25,607 bases of DNA, from the IMG/VR virus record IMGVR_UViG_3300021963_000591, positions 1 through 25,607 of that record; one strand, 5' to 3'. Below the pieces are notes generated by a model, which was not told where the DNA came from, made no database searches, and saw only the letters and a list, made by a program, of their open reading frames with translations. The translations under genes were made by a program, and so were the position numbers. Positions 7,101 through 15,852 of this stretch are shown in pieces. Position 1 is the stretch's first letter, and the number at the start of each line of letters is the position of its first letter. The stretch is from a virus.

Positions 7101-9335
7101 TTTGCAAACACTACCTATATTGGTGTAGGCAACAGCACCGTCAATACTGCCATTACATCAACCGGTATTACTTCTGGTACAATAAGTGTAGGTAATACTA
7201 CTGTCAATGGCTCGCTTGTTGCCAACAATACCAACATTATTGGTACGGCTAATATCTCCGGTCTTCTGACTGCGGCCAGTGCAACCTTTAACGGTAACGT
7301 TGCAATTACTGGTAACCTAACAGTAACTGGTACCAGTGTAACGATTAACGCAACAAGCCTGGCTGTTCAGGATAACTTAATTTACTTAAACTCTGGTAGT
7401 ACCGTATCTAATCCTGATCTTGGTTTCGCCGGTAACTATAATGACGGCTCATACCACCATGCTGGTTTCTTCAGAGATGCTTCTGATGGTGTATGGAAAG
7501 TTTTTGATAATTACCAGCCCGAGCCTGACGTAAGTCCATACATCGATACATCTAATGCAACGTTTAGAATTGCCGACTTCCAATCTAATAACACCACTAC
7601 CGGTAACTTAACCGTTGTTGGTTCGGCTAATGCATCGGTTGGATTCAATGCAGGTGCAAACGTTAACATCAGCACCAGCACAATCAATGTAGGCAACTCG
7701 ACTGTAAATAGCTCGGTTAATTCTACTGCCATATTTGCCAGCGGAACCATCACAAGTGGTAACACCACCGTAACAGGAACGGCAAATGTTAGTACATCCG
7801 TCAATGTCGGAGCAAACGTTAACCTATCTACTACCAGTATCAACGTAGGTAATTCTACTGTTAATACTTCCGTTAATGCTACCTCGGTCAGTACTAATAC
7901 TGTTAGTGTAAGTAACGGGGTAAGTATTGGATCAAACGTTAGTGTAACTACAGGCTCATTACTGATTGGTAATAGCACCGTTAACACCGTTGTAAATGCT
8001 ACCTCGTTAAGTACCAATAATGCAACAGTAGATTACATTATAGCTAATACTGCCAACGTTGCCGGTATCGTAAACGTTGGTGCAAACGTTAACTTAACTA
8101 CCACCTATATCAACGTAGGTAACAGTACAGTTAATACAGTAATAGACAGTATTTCTGTTACCAGTAATACAGCTAATTTGGCAAGTGCAGTAAACGTTGG
8201 TGCAAACGTTACCTTAACTACATCTAGTGTTACCGTAGGCAATTCTACAGTCAACACGGTAGTTAATTCAAGCGTCATCACTACCACATCTGCCAACCTG
8301 GCCACCGGTGTACTTTTTGTAGGTGCCAACTTAACAGCCAATACTACTGCACTTAAGATAGGTAATACAACAGTCAATACTGTTATTACCAGTGAGTCTA
8401 TTACTACTAACGGTACTTTATCGGCTTACGGTAACGTAGTATTCTCTGCTTACGCCAACGTTGGTACTCAGTTAAATGTCGGTAGTAACACCAATCTTAC
8501 TGCCTCCCAGATTAATGTCGGTAATAGTAGTGGTAATACTATCCTTACAGCTACTTTAGTTTCATCGACTACTGCCAATTTAAGTTCTGAAGTCAATGTT
8601 GGTGCTAATGTTAACCTGAGCACCACCCAAATCAGTGTCGGTAATAGCACCGTTAATACTGTTATTACAAGTGCTGGGTTTATTACACCTAACGTTTCTA
8701 TAACATATGCAAACGTTGCCACCCAACTTAACGTTGGTGCAAACGTCAACCTTAGCACCACCTACATTAATGTTGGCAACAGTACTGTTAATACGTACAT
8801 TACATCTTCTGGTATTAATACAAATACTGCTAACCTATCTAACATTCTGAATGTAGGTGCTAATGTAAACTTAGGTACATCTTACTTAAGTATCGGTAAC
8901 AGTACAGTTAATACATACCTGACATCGACAGGTATTACTACCAATACCATTAATGCATACGCTATCTTAAACGTAGGCGCAAACGTTAACATTGGTACCA
9001 GTTATATCAGTATTGGTAACAGTACAGTAAATACATATATTACCAGTTCAAGTATTTACACCCAGGGCACCATTCAGGCAATTGCCAACGTAATATTTGG
9101 TGCATACGCCAACGTAGCAACTCAATTGAACGTTGGTGCTAATGTCAACTTAAATACCAGTCAAATTAACGTAGGTAATAGTACAGTCAATACAGTGATT
9201 ACCTCGACCAGTATAAATACCAATGGAACGATGACAGCGAATGTTATTTCTGTTGGTAATGTAGAACAGACCCAAATCAACCTCCAAGTTGATCCAGCAG
9301 GAACAGCTTTCTTAAATGCTTTGATATACGGATAA
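4158..9335 (+). CDS. Giant repeat-containing tail fibre/adhesin 2 (1725 aa)
   Basis: The largest protein in the window and mostly repeat shaft. VGANV/VGNSTVN units fill about residues 32-271, 441-901 and 1151-1698; I count 28 clear [VI]GN[ST]-x-x-N cores in total. The arrays are separated by a cap module at ~280-338 (LNIGDNIVTLNADLP...LEINRG), a GNVGINNTSPGHTL element near 413-431, a non-repeat insert at ~903-985 rich in Y and charged residues, and a YNDGSYHHAGFFRD cap at ~1068-1148. The cap closely matches the one in adhesin 1. The C-terminus is short (EQTQINLQVDPAGTAFLNALIYG region) with no large distal domain. This fits a shaft whose tip is another protein, possibly the next gene, which starts three bases later. 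The start follows GGGAA (4148-4152). Its role as a long fibre shaft is inferred. Confidence 0.87.
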   Translation: MATKFNARLGLSVGSAPVNILDANGNITANTLAVGNTTITGTANASSDINVGANVNLTTTSINVGNSTVNTSLTSTTLHTDGVLDAGNTYIDGTANVVVAVNVGANVNLDTSRINVGNSTVNSFITSTSIHTDGTLDTGNTLITGTANVSSDINIGANVNLDTSKINVGNSTVNSTITSTNIHTAGTIDGGNTDITGTANVSTALNVGANVNLNTTTIKVGNSTVNTSINSASIFTSGTIVGGNTTISGFANVTGNANISGNVVIGGTATITGNLTVQGTTTFINATSLNIGDNIVTLNADLPNIIAPTESAGLEINRGSSANVSILWDESADAFTMDVGDQDSVRLKLNSNTYVRVTDITPTGLKEQWGDTSSNSAFMALEIAGGENAIKSQGRAFKISNGSFDALTVASNGNVGINNTSPGHTLTVTGISKVVGNNDVTDYVNVGANVQLSTSRLFIGNSTVNTSIESYEIVTSGVINSGNTTVTGTSNVSVGINVGSNLNINTTSINIGNSTVNSFINSTSIHTDGGLTVEGNTNIFGSANVATTINVGANVNLSTTSINVGNSTVNSSINSTAFFTVGTVTSGNIISNTANVATEVNVGQNVHLTTTTITIGNTSVNTHANSTAVFTSGTITSGNTNVTGTSNVTVGINVGSNTTLDTGKLFIGNSTVNTALTSNSIFTSGILTSGNSFVVGVANVTVGINVGDDINVNTTAIYVGNTTNNTAITPTLVATSNVAARQIVTVGSNVSIDTGSLSIGNSTVNSVLNSITLTTNTANVQSAVNVGANVNLSTSSIHVGNSTVNTVIDSVSVNSNTVNAASAVNVGANVTANTTALRVGNSTVNSYVTSGEIHTDGVLTVTGNTTITGSANIATTVNVGANVSLTTSSVVVGNSTVNSYVSYNGFRSYANTTHYSNYNYGGITVNNTEDSKSTSLITSHLRLQDTNAGSVRDVAQLSLANLELYLVKDEEVFGSAYATKLFANTTYIGVGNSTVNTAITSTGITSGTISVGNTTVNGSLVANNTNIIGTANISGLLTAASATFNGNVAITGNLTVTGTSVTINATSLAVQDNLIYLNSGSTVSNPDLGFAGNYNDGSYHHAGFFRDASDGVWKVFDNYQPEPDVSPYIDTSNATFRIADFQSNNTTTGNLTVVGSANASVGFNAGANVNISTSTINVGNSTVNSSVNSTAIFASGTITSGNTTVTGTANVSTSVNVGANVNLSTTSINVGNSTVNTSVNATSVSTNTVSVSNGVSIGSNVSVTTGSLLIGNSTVNTVVNATSLSTNNATVDYIIANTANVAGIVNVGANVNLTTTYINVGNSTVNTVIDSISVTSNTANLASAVNVGANVTLTTSSVTVGNSTVNTVVNSSVITTTSANLATGVLFVGANLTANTTALKIGNTTVNTVITSESITTNGTLSAYGNVVFSAYANVGTQLNVGSNTNLTASQINVGNSSGNTILTATLVSSTTANLSSEVNVGANVNLSTTQISVGNSTVNTVITSAGFITPNVSITYANVATQLNVGANVNLSTTYINVGNSTVNTYITSSGINTNTANLSNILNVGANVNLGTSYLSIGNSTVNTYLTSTGITTNTINAYAILNVGANVNIGTSYISIGNSTVNTYITSSSIYTQGTIQAIANVIFGAYANVATQLNVGANVNLNTSQINVGNSTVNTVITSTSINTNGTMTANVISVGNVEQTQINLQVDPAGTAFLNALIYG
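4250..4970 (+). repeat. Repeat array A of adhesin 2
   Basis: Four long-form (~52 residue) units with spacers such as SxxIHTDGTLDTGNTxITGTANVSS. This is the most regular stretch in the window. Successive units share long near-identical blocks at the protein level but differ at third codon positions. Confidence 0.8.
5480..6865 (+). repeat. Repeat array B of adhesin 2
   Basis: About ten VGANV/VGNSTVN units with mixed spacer lengths. Some cores are altered (IGNTSVNT, VGNTTNNT, VGDDINVNT), indicating diversification. The array ends at a non-repeat insert at about 6865-7110. Confidence 0.8.
7610..9250 (+). repeat. Repeat array C of adhesin 2
   Basis: About twelve units, mostly the short form with spacers like TTNTANLSNILN or the variant FGAYANVATQLN. 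The latter recurs near 8445, 8700 and 9100. This array runs almost to the C-terminus of the protein. Confidence 0.8.
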
Positions 9336-9338
9336 CCC

Positions 9339-9659
9339 ATGGCCTCAACACAAACCAGTTTCGTTAACGATGCTATTGGCACCACTGCCAATACAATCTT
9401 TACAGCCAACAACACCACCGCCTTGGTAGGTGTTCAAATTGCTAATATTTCTAACAGTGCAATCACCGTAGATCTTTACGTCACCAGAAGTGCTTCTAAC
9501 TACTATCTGGTCAAAGGTGCAACGGTGGCAGTAGGGGGTGCATTGGCGGCCATTGGTGGAGACGTTAAACACTTCCTTGTACTAAACGATGCACTGAAGG
9601 TAGTATCAAGTGCGGCTAACTCTGCCCACGCCCTGACCTCAGTAGCCGTAGGAGTCTAA
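9339..9659 (+). CDS. Small fibre-associated protein (106 aa), unknown function
   Basis: A 106-residue protein with beta-rich composition and no cysteine, charged cluster or membrane segment. The sequence runs VGVQIANISNSAITVDLYVTR, then YYLVKGATVAVGGAL and IGGD, and ends VVSSAANSAHALTSVAVGV. This layout recalls a family of small conserved proteins that I have seen beside fibre genes of marine phages, with no established function. It starts three bases after adhesin 2 stops and its last codons carry AGGAG for the next gene, so all three are tightly coupled. The lack of a distal domain in adhesin 2 makes a tip or capping role possible; a separate decoration protein is the alternative. No Shine-Dalgarno is obvious before its own ATG. 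Confidence 0.78.
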   Translation: MASTQTSFVNDAIGTTANTIFTANNTTALVGVQIANISNSAITVDLYVTRSASNYYLVKGATVAVGGALAAIGGDVKHFLVLNDALKVVSSAANSAHALTSVAVGV

Positions 9660-12600
9660 ATGGCAACAATCGGTAATTCATTAGCACCGTACTTCACCGC
9701 TACCACCTCTGATGTATTCAGTGCCAATGGTACTGGTACTGATTTTACTTTAACCCGTAGCATTTCTAATTTAGTCGATATAGAAGTACTGGTTAATAAC
9801 ATTCAGCAGAACCCATTTAACGGTGCATATTCTGTAAATGGTAATACGCTAACATTTTCTGAGGCACCTTCGGCCGGGGCCAACAACGTACTGGTTAGTT
9901 ATAGACAGGCTGTAATTGGTTCTTCAATTCCAACACCTAATACTGTTGCCTCTTCTTCCCTGCAGCGTGATCTTACCCTTGGTGGTAACACAACATCAAA
10001 CGGTACCATGTTTACCCAGGCCCTGGTACCTACGGCAAACGTCACATATGATATTGGTACCAGTACTTTAAGATACAAAGATATTTACCTGAGTGGATCA
10101 ACCATTAACCTAGGTGACGTCAGTCTTTCGGCATCTGGTAATACATTTACGGTTGCCAATAGTACCGGTGGTACATTACCATCTAGTATGGGTAATACTA
10201 CAATTGCAGGTACGGCTAACGTAACCGGCGATATGACAATCGGTGGTAACCTGACCGTTACCGGTACAATGACCTATATTAACACCACCGATTTAAATAT
10301 TGGTGATGCTATTATTTCATTGAATGCAGATTTAGCTGCAAACATTGCACCAACCGAAGATGCCGGTATCAATATTAATCGCGGGGCAAGTACCAATGCC
10401 CAGTTCAAATGGATTGAGTCTACAGATAACTGGTCGTTAGGAAATACAACAGTCAGTGGTATCTTAACTTCTAATGACCACGTTATTACAGGTACAGCTA
10501 ACGTAAGTACTGGTATTAATGTGGGTGCTAACGTCAACTTAAGTACCAGCCAAATCAACGTCGGTAATAGCACGGTTAATACTGTTATATCGGCTACTGC
10601 ATTAACCACTACCTCCAATACGGTTACTTTAGGTACTGCAGCTTATGTTACTGCTAACGGTAATGTGGGTATCGGTACATCTTCCCCTGCCCGTAAATTG
10701 CAGGCTCAAACCACCGGTGCTGATTCTGAAATTCTTGTAACAACAGTAACTTCTGGTAATCCCCGTTTTGGAATGGATGCCTCTGGTGCCTATTATAATT
10801 GGATTCAGACGGATAGAACTAGTGGAGCTATTCAGTTTGCAATAAGCAATTCAGAGCGCATGCGCATAGACTCCAGCGGTAACATGGGATTAGCCGTTAC
10901 ACCGAGTGATTGGAATGCAAACTTTAAGGCCTTTCAGATTTCAACGGGTGGTTCATTATCTGCCGCGGTAAGTCAATCAAGCCTAGTTGATTTAGGTGGA
11001 AACTTTTATCAAGATAGCGCTGGCGCAGAACGATACATTGCGTCTTCTTCTGCAAATAAGTATCGTCAATATGCAGGTGCACATTCTTGGTACACTGCCA
11101 CTTCTGGTACAGCCGGGGCAAACGTATCCTTTACCCAAGCAATGACCCTGGATGCCAGCGGTAACTTGGGTATTGGGACGGGTGAGCCAACTTTTAAATT
11201 AGATGTTGTCACAGGAACTGAAGCCACAGGACAAGTTGCACTTGCGAATTTTAGAACAGGAAGCACTACAGCAAGCTATAATGCTGGACTACAAATTTAT
11301 GCTTCAGGATCTGCGACTGCTGGAAACAGGGGTGTTATCGCGGTTTGGGACGCTGATGGGGCAAATGCTGGCGGTGGTGATTATTTTATTATTAATAAGG
11401 CTGGTAATAGTGGTGCTATTGATTTATGGCAGTATTCAAATGCGTCTATGCGCTTTGCTACTAACTACACAAGTCGCGCCACTGTTGATATGACTCTTGA
11501 TGCCTCAGGTAACTTGATGATAGGGGGAACAACAGCATCTGGAAAATTAACTGTAGATCCTGGATCTACTTCTGGTACACGAATTGACGGATTACATCTA
11601 CCAAAAAACCTTACTGCACAAGCAAATTATGTAGCCTGGCAGCAGGGAATTGCTGGATGGCGCGCAGGCATTGTATATAACGATAGCACCTACCCCCTGG
11701 CCTTTTACTATGGAGCATCTACTCCTACAGCGTCAGCCCCGGGTACTGAGTTAATGCGTATTAACACCTCTGGTGACCTAACCATTACAGGCAGTCTTCG
11801 TAGTTTTGCATCTCCGGCATTTTCATTAGCTGCAAATCAATTCACAGATATAATGTATATTGGAGCTGGTGGGTACGGTGCAATAATGTCTGGAATTTTA
11901 ACAGTATATAGTACGTACAGTGGAGCAGTAACACAAAATAGTTACTTTGTTAACGTAATCGGTCATGGTGGTGGTACAGGAATTTCAATGCTTTCGCAAG
12001 GAAATTACAGCACACCTGCTACTACAATTGTATATGATAGATCTCAAGTATTAGGTGGAGGCAGTCGTGTTATAGCTGTATACAACGCTACCGGTACCAA
12101 TATTGCCATGAGCTATTCTTTTAGCCCTGTTGGATCTAATAATTCGGCAGCCTATTATAGTGTATTGTATAATACTGGTACTGCCGGGGCCGGCACAGGA
12201 ATTCCATCAGGTGATGCAGTTTATTTCGGTCAAAACTATGCCACAGTAAAAGCAGCTAATATTATTTTTCCATCATCACAATCAGCATCATCTGACGCAA
12301 ATACCCTAGATGATTATGAAGAAAGTACTTGGACTCCAGCAATAACTGGTTGTACAGTAACTGTTGCTCGTAGTAGCGTTACAAAAATTGGTAGACTAGT
12401 TACAGTATCCGCAACAATAACCCTAGCTAGTGTTAGTGGTTCAAGTAATATACAAATTACTAATTTGCCCTACCCAGGGACGAACGGTGAGTTTACCGGC
12501 GGTGTAATGTTAAGTACCATTGCATATACCGGGGATCCTGTTATATACTGTTACCCTCCAAACCAATTTTTTGAAATTTATTTAAGTACCAGCAATGGTA

Positions 12601-12677
12601 ATTGGACGACTCTGAACAATAGTAATTTGAGTGTAAACGACGCCATTATTTTTAGTATTACATATATCTCAACTTAA
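9660..12677 (+). CDS. Modular tail fibre/adhesin 3 (1005 aa)
   Basis: Residues 1-95 form a virion-attachment type domain (GTGTDFTLTRSISNLVDIEV, then LTFSEAPSAGANNVLVSYR), well known at the N-terminus of fibres in marine and cyano-phages. A YDIGTSTLRYKDIYLSG motif lies at ~130-146 and the cap module LNIGDAIISLNADLA...ININRGAST at ~203-261. One VGANV/VGNSTVN unit sits at ~281-308. From ~334 come GNVGIGTSSP / ERMRIDSSGNMG / TLDASGNLGIGT modules. The C-terminal ~120 residues begin DDYEESTWTPAITG and contain KIGRLVTVSATI, a distal domain type typical of receptor-binding fibre ends. The ATG directly abuts the TAA of the preceding gene (TAAATG), with AGGAG just upstream inside that gene. A small helper gene follows 66 bases downstream. 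Confidence 0.87.
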   Translation: MATIGNSLAPYFTATTSDVFSANGTGTDFTLTRSISNLVDIEVLVNNIQQNPFNGAYSVNGNTLTFSEAPSAGANNVLVSYRQAVIGSSIPTPNTVASSSLQRDLTLGGNTTSNGTMFTQALVPTANVTYDIGTSTLRYKDIYLSGSTINLGDVSLSASGNTFTVANSTGGTLPSSMGNTTIAGTANVTGDMTIGGNLTVTGTMTYINTTDLNIGDAIISLNADLAANIAPTEDAGININRGASTNAQFKWIESTDNWSLGNTTVSGILTSNDHVITGTANVSTGINVGANVNLSTSQINVGNSTVNTVISATALTTTSNTVTLGTAAYVTANGNVGIGTSSPARKLQAQTTGADSEILVTTVTSGNPRFGMDASGAYYNWIQTDRTSGAIQFAISNSERMRIDSSGNMGLAVTPSDWNANFKAFQISTGGSLSAAVSQSSLVDLGGNFYQDSAGAERYIASSSANKYRQYAGAHSWYTATSGTAGANVSFTQAMTLDASGNLGIGTGEPTFKLDVVTGTEATGQVALANFRTGSTTASYNAGLQIYASGSATAGNRGVIAVWDADGANAGGGDYFIINKAGNSGAIDLWQYSNASMRFATNYTSRATVDMTLDASGNLMIGGTTASGKLTVDPGSTSGTRIDGLHLPKNLTAQANYVAWQQGIAGWRAGIVYNDSTYPLAFYYGASTPTASAPGTELMRINTSGDLTITGSLRSFASPAFSLAANQFTDIMYIGAGGYGAIMSGILTVYSTYSGAVTQNSYFVNVIGHGGGTGISMLSQGNYSTPATTIVYDRSQVLGGGSRVIAVYNATGTNIAMSYSFSPVGSNNSAAYYSVLYNTGTAGAGTGIPSGDAVYFGQNYATVKAANIIFPSSQSASSDANTLDDYEESTWTPAITGCTVTVARSSVTKIGRLVTVSATITLASVSGSSNIQITNLPYPGTNGEFTGGVMLSTIAYTGDPVIYCYPPNQFFEIYLSTSNGNWTTLNNSNLSVNDAIIFSITYIST

Positions 12678-12743
12678 CTACTAAATTTATTAGCTTGATT
12701 GGATTTATCAGGCTGGACACAAAACCAACTTTAAGGAAACATT

Positions 12744-12998
12744 ATGTCATTAACCAAAATCACAATTATTGATCAAATCACCGTAACTGAAACCGGTGGC
12801 GTTTTCTACCGTGAAGCAACACGCATCATGGAAGACGGTAACGAATTAAGCAAAACCTACCATCGCAGCAGCTTAATACCAGGGCAAGACTTAACTGGTA
12901 TACCAGCCAACGTTGCTGCAATCTGTAACACAGTATGGACAGAAGAGGTTATTGCTGCCTACCAGGCACAAGTTGCATCTCATATTGTCGGAACTTAA
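12744..12998 (+). CDS. Small conserved protein after adhesin 3 (84 aa)
   Basis: An 84-residue protein beginning SLTKITIIDQITVTETG, with YREATRIMEDGNELSKTYHR in the middle and TVWTEEVIAAYQAQVA near the end. I recognise this as a type of small protein often encoded just after a fibre gene in T4-like and other marine phages. No function is established that I know of. By analogy with fibre-linked assembly helpers it may assist folding or attachment of adhesin 3. AAGGAAA lies a few bases before the ATG, a good Shine-Dalgarno, unlike the adhesin gene that follows. The 66-base gap before it holds no clear promoter or terminator. Confidence 0.8.
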   Translation: MSLTKITIIDQITVTETGGVFYREATRIMEDGNELSKTYHRSSLIPGQDLTGIPANVAAICNTVWTEEVIAAYQAQVASHIVGT

Positions 12999-13005
12999 AT
13001 AAATA
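12998..13005 (+). promoter_or_regulatory. AATAAATA late-promoter-like element before adhesin 4
   Basis: AATAAATA starts on the last base of the preceding stop codon and ends 7 bases before the ATG at 13012. It differs from the T4 late element TATAAATA at one base. If it acts like T4 late promoters, transcription would start about at the ATG itself. No Shine-Dalgarno is visible. The same arrangement occurs before two more adhesin genes. Confidence 0.45.
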
Positions 13006-13011
13006 TAAACC

Positions 13012-15843
13012 ATGCCATACATAGGTAATCAGCCGTTCGGAAAGACAGTACGAACAGTAACAACAGAAACAATCGCCAGTGCCAAAACTGCCTACTATCC
13101 TAACGGTGGGTACATGGCTGGCTATGTTGACGTATTTGTCAACGGTGTACGTCTATCGGAGTCATTAGACTTTACTGCCACCGATGGATCTTTGGTCACC
13201 TTACTCTATACCCCAAGCAGCGGGGATACGGTAGAGATAGTAACGTATGGATCGGTAGAAATTGCCAATGCCGTCAGACGTTCAGGTGATACCTTTTCTG
13301 GTAACGTCTACGTTGGTTCTAATGTATACATTTCAACCAGCACCATCAGTGTTGGTAATGCCACCGTTAACACCCAGATAACCGCCGGTAACATAGCCTT
13401 AAACGGCTCCACATTGACCATTGGTAACAGTACCGTCAATACGGTGTTCACCGGGGATACGGTGACCGTTGGTGGATCGTTAAGTTTAGGTAATACTGCC
13501 ATTACCGGTACGGCCAATGTAACCACGACCATCAACGTTGGTACTAACGTGTCTATGAACACCACCTCCATCAGGGTAGGTAATAGCACCATCAACACAT
13601 ACATTGTTTCTGACACTATTTACGGTCCTTCGACATTGTATATTGATCCGGCTGCCGCCGGCGACAATACCGGGCTGGTGGTAGTTAAAGGTGACTTACA
13701 GGTCGATGGTACAACATTTATTATCAATAGTGCCAACGTTACTGTTAACGATAAGAATGTGGTGTTGGCCAGTGGGGCTATTAATAATGCTGCCACCGAT
13801 GGGGCCGGTCTAACTATTTACGGCACCAATGCCAACCTGACCTATAATGCTACCGGCAATAACTTTGAAATGTCCAGGGGGTTGAGTGTCACAGGAACGG
13901 CTAACGTATCTGTTGCCTTGAACGTTGGCGCCAACGTCAATTTAAGCACCAGTCAAATTAACGTAGGTAATAGTACAGTCAATACTGTTATTACCTCCAC
14001 ATTACTGAGTACTAACGGTATTACTGTTGCTGGAGGTACAGCTAATGGTGTGGCCTATCTCAATAGCTCAAAGGTTTTAACCACAGGCAGTGCGCTGACT
14101 TTTGATGGAACAACGCTAACTAACACTAGAAATACTACAGACGGATCTGCATCTACCTTGACGTTAAATAACAGCGGTGCTACAGGGTCTTATGCTACGC
14201 TGAATCTTAATGCAGGATCAGTTACATACCAGCAATTTTCTGATGCAGCGGGTAATGCTATTGGTACTGCTGGTGCAATGTTTCGTACTACTAGCAATCA
14301 TCCATTAATCTGGGGAACTAATAACACCGAGCGCATGCGCCTTGACTCCAGTGGTAACTTGGGCATTGGGACGAATTCACCTGCTGCAAGGCTTTCTTTT
14401 GGTGGTTATATCCCCTCGGATGGACAGACTGTTCATATTTACAACTCGGGTAATGTGCGGTCAGGTCTTGGTGTTGTATCCGGCGTCTACCGAGTATTTA
14501 CAGACAGCGGGTCAGTTCTTTCGTTTGGGCAAGTTAGCACATCAGATGGCTCGACTTACACCGAACGCGCCCGTATCGACTCCAGCGGTAACTTGCTGGT
14601 GGGGATTTCAAGTGGTTCCTATAAATTCATGGTTGGTGACGGTACAAGAAATATGACTATTAACCCAAATAGCATAATGGATGGCATTTTTTTAGGAACC
14701 ACTACAGCCAAACCTTTAATTTTTGGAACTACAGACACAGACCGTGCCCGTTTCGACACAAGCGGTAACCTAGTCATAGGCAACACATCTGCCTGGGGAC
14801 GCTTGCATGCTACTAAATCGGTAAATAACACCAATGCTTCGGCCACCAACATATCCGATTATCAAAATGCAACGTTCATTTTACATAATCAGGATGATGT
14901 AGGAACTGGCAATAAAGCAGGTATGTTCTTTGCATTTGCCGGCTCCCCAGGTATTCTAGCTGGCATGGATGGGTATAAGGTAAGTGGTAACTGGAATACC
15001 GGACTTCGTTGGTATACTAACAATTCAACCGGTGTCAACACAGGTAATTTTACCGAACGTATGCGCCTGGATCCTGACGGTCGCTTGGGATTGGGTGTTA
15101 CCTCGCCTACCTGGATGCTAGAAGTTCAAGGAGCCCAAGAATCGTTGGCATCATTTAGACCAAGTACTAGTACCAGCGCTGGATATGCTCGTTTTATTAA
15201 TGGAGGTGGAACGTTTTACATTGGCATTGAGTCTTCCAATGGTACAAGAATTTCTGCTTCTGGGCTTGCTTATGCTGCTTCTATGACCACCGAGGGCAAC
15301 ACAGCATTAACGTTTGGTACTAATAATACAAACCGCATGACCATTGACACCAGCGGTAACTTGGTGGTGGGAGGTACAACTGCTTATAGCGCACGTCTTT
15401 ATGTTCAGGGAAATTCTCTAGGTAGCAGTGGAACTTTGTATAAGTTTGGTGATCAACATACTTATAAATGGGGTGGGTATAACTCACAGGTTGGAAACTC
15501 TGGCAGAACCTTGTTTGCTTATGGTTATGATCCGTTAAATTGGAATTATCACTATTTAAAACTCAAAATTAAGCGTGGTTACTATTACGCCTCTGGTTAT
15601 GCTGAATATATGATTAACTGTCAAAATGGAACAGTAACTCAAGTTTCTCAAACAGACTCTGGTACCACCACCTCCTCTATCACTCTATCAAATAATACAG
15701 TCAATTCAAACTATAGAATTACTACGGTTTCATTTGTCTCTCCTGCTAACTACACTACATGGGATTTTGAACTTGAATTCTGGGGTATGACCCCGGTGAG
15801 CTGGACCACTACCCCAGGGGCAGGTAACATAGCTCTAAATTAA
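13012..15843 (+). CDS. Modular tail fibre/adhesin 4 (943 aa)
   Basis: The N-terminus (PYIGNQPFGKTVRTVT, then GYVDVFVNGVRLSESLDFT and TPSSGDTVEIVTYG, residues 1-85) is the attachment-type domain seen in many cyanophage and marine phage fibres. VGNSTVN-type repeats run at ~97-200. A divergent cap (INSANVTVNDKNVVLASGA) lies at ~234-273, followed by one more repeat at ~295-330. The linker GGTANGVAYLNSSKV at ~340 is nearly the same as in adhesin 5. ERMRLDSSGNLGIGT-type modules run from ~435 to ~800. The C-terminal ~130 residues (YKWGGYNSQVGNSG, then LKLKIKRGYYYASGYAEY and WDFELEFWG) are unlike those of the other adhesins and probably form the receptor-binding tip. No S74 domain is visible. A chaperone-like gene follows after nine bases. 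Confidence 0.86.
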   Translation: MPYIGNQPFGKTVRTVTTETIASAKTAYYPNGGYMAGYVDVFVNGVRLSESLDFTATDGSLVTLLYTPSSGDTVEIVTYGSVEIANAVRRSGDTFSGNVYVGSNVYISTSTISVGNATVNTQITAGNIALNGSTLTIGNSTVNTVFTGDTVTVGGSLSLGNTAITGTANVTTTINVGTNVSMNTTSIRVGNSTINTYIVSDTIYGPSTLYIDPAAAGDNTGLVVVKGDLQVDGTTFIINSANVTVNDKNVVLASGAINNAATDGAGLTIYGTNANLTYNATGNNFEMSRGLSVTGTANVSVALNVGANVNLSTSQINVGNSTVNTVITSTLLSTNGITVAGGTANGVAYLNSSKVLTTGSALTFDGTTLTNTRNTTDGSASTLTLNNSGATGSYATLNLNAGSVTYQQFSDAAGNAIGTAGAMFRTTSNHPLIWGTNNTERMRLDSSGNLGIGTNSPAARLSFGGYIPSDGQTVHIYNSGNVRSGLGVVSGVYRVFTDSGSVLSFGQVSTSDGSTYTERARIDSSGNLLVGISSGSYKFMVGDGTRNMTINPNSIMDGIFLGTTTAKPLIFGTTDTDRARFDTSGNLVIGNTSAWGRLHATKSVNNTNASATNISDYQNATFILHNQDDVGTGNKAGMFFAFAGSPGILAGMDGYKVSGNWNTGLRWYTNNSTGVNTGNFTERMRLDPDGRLGLGVTSPTWMLEVQGAQESLASFRPSTSTSAGYARFINGGGTFYIGIESSNGTRISASGLAYAASMTTEGNTALTFGTNNTNRMTIDTSGNLVVGGTTAYSARLYVQGNSLGSSGTLYKFGDQHTYKWGGYNSQVGNSGRTLFAYGYDPLNWNYHYLKLKIKRGYYYASGYAEYMINCQNGTVTQVSQTDSGTTTSSITLSNNTVNSNYRITTVSFVSPANYTTWDFELEFWGMTPVSWTTTPGAGNIALN

Positions 15844-15852
15844 GGAAATATT

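Noticed and set aside
914-9250. CRISPR-like or tandem DNA repeat array
   Set aside because: The repetition is at protein level, in frame, with drifting third positions and variable unit lengths. There are no identical direct repeats with unique spacers.
9345-9572. Cysteine-rich 75-residue minus-strand frame opposite the 106-residue protein
   Set aside because: The sense frame is well formed and coupled to both neighbours. The antisense frame has no promoter or ribosome site and is best explained as a shadow.
738-10618. Many long minus-strand open frames under the repeat arrays, with LTVLLPTLI-like composition that imitates hydrophobic membrane proteins
   Set aside because: They are reverse-complement readings of the VGNSTVN repeats, whose GTN/AAY/ACN codons rarely give stops on the other strand. 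They repeat in step with the sense repeats and have no ribosome sites.
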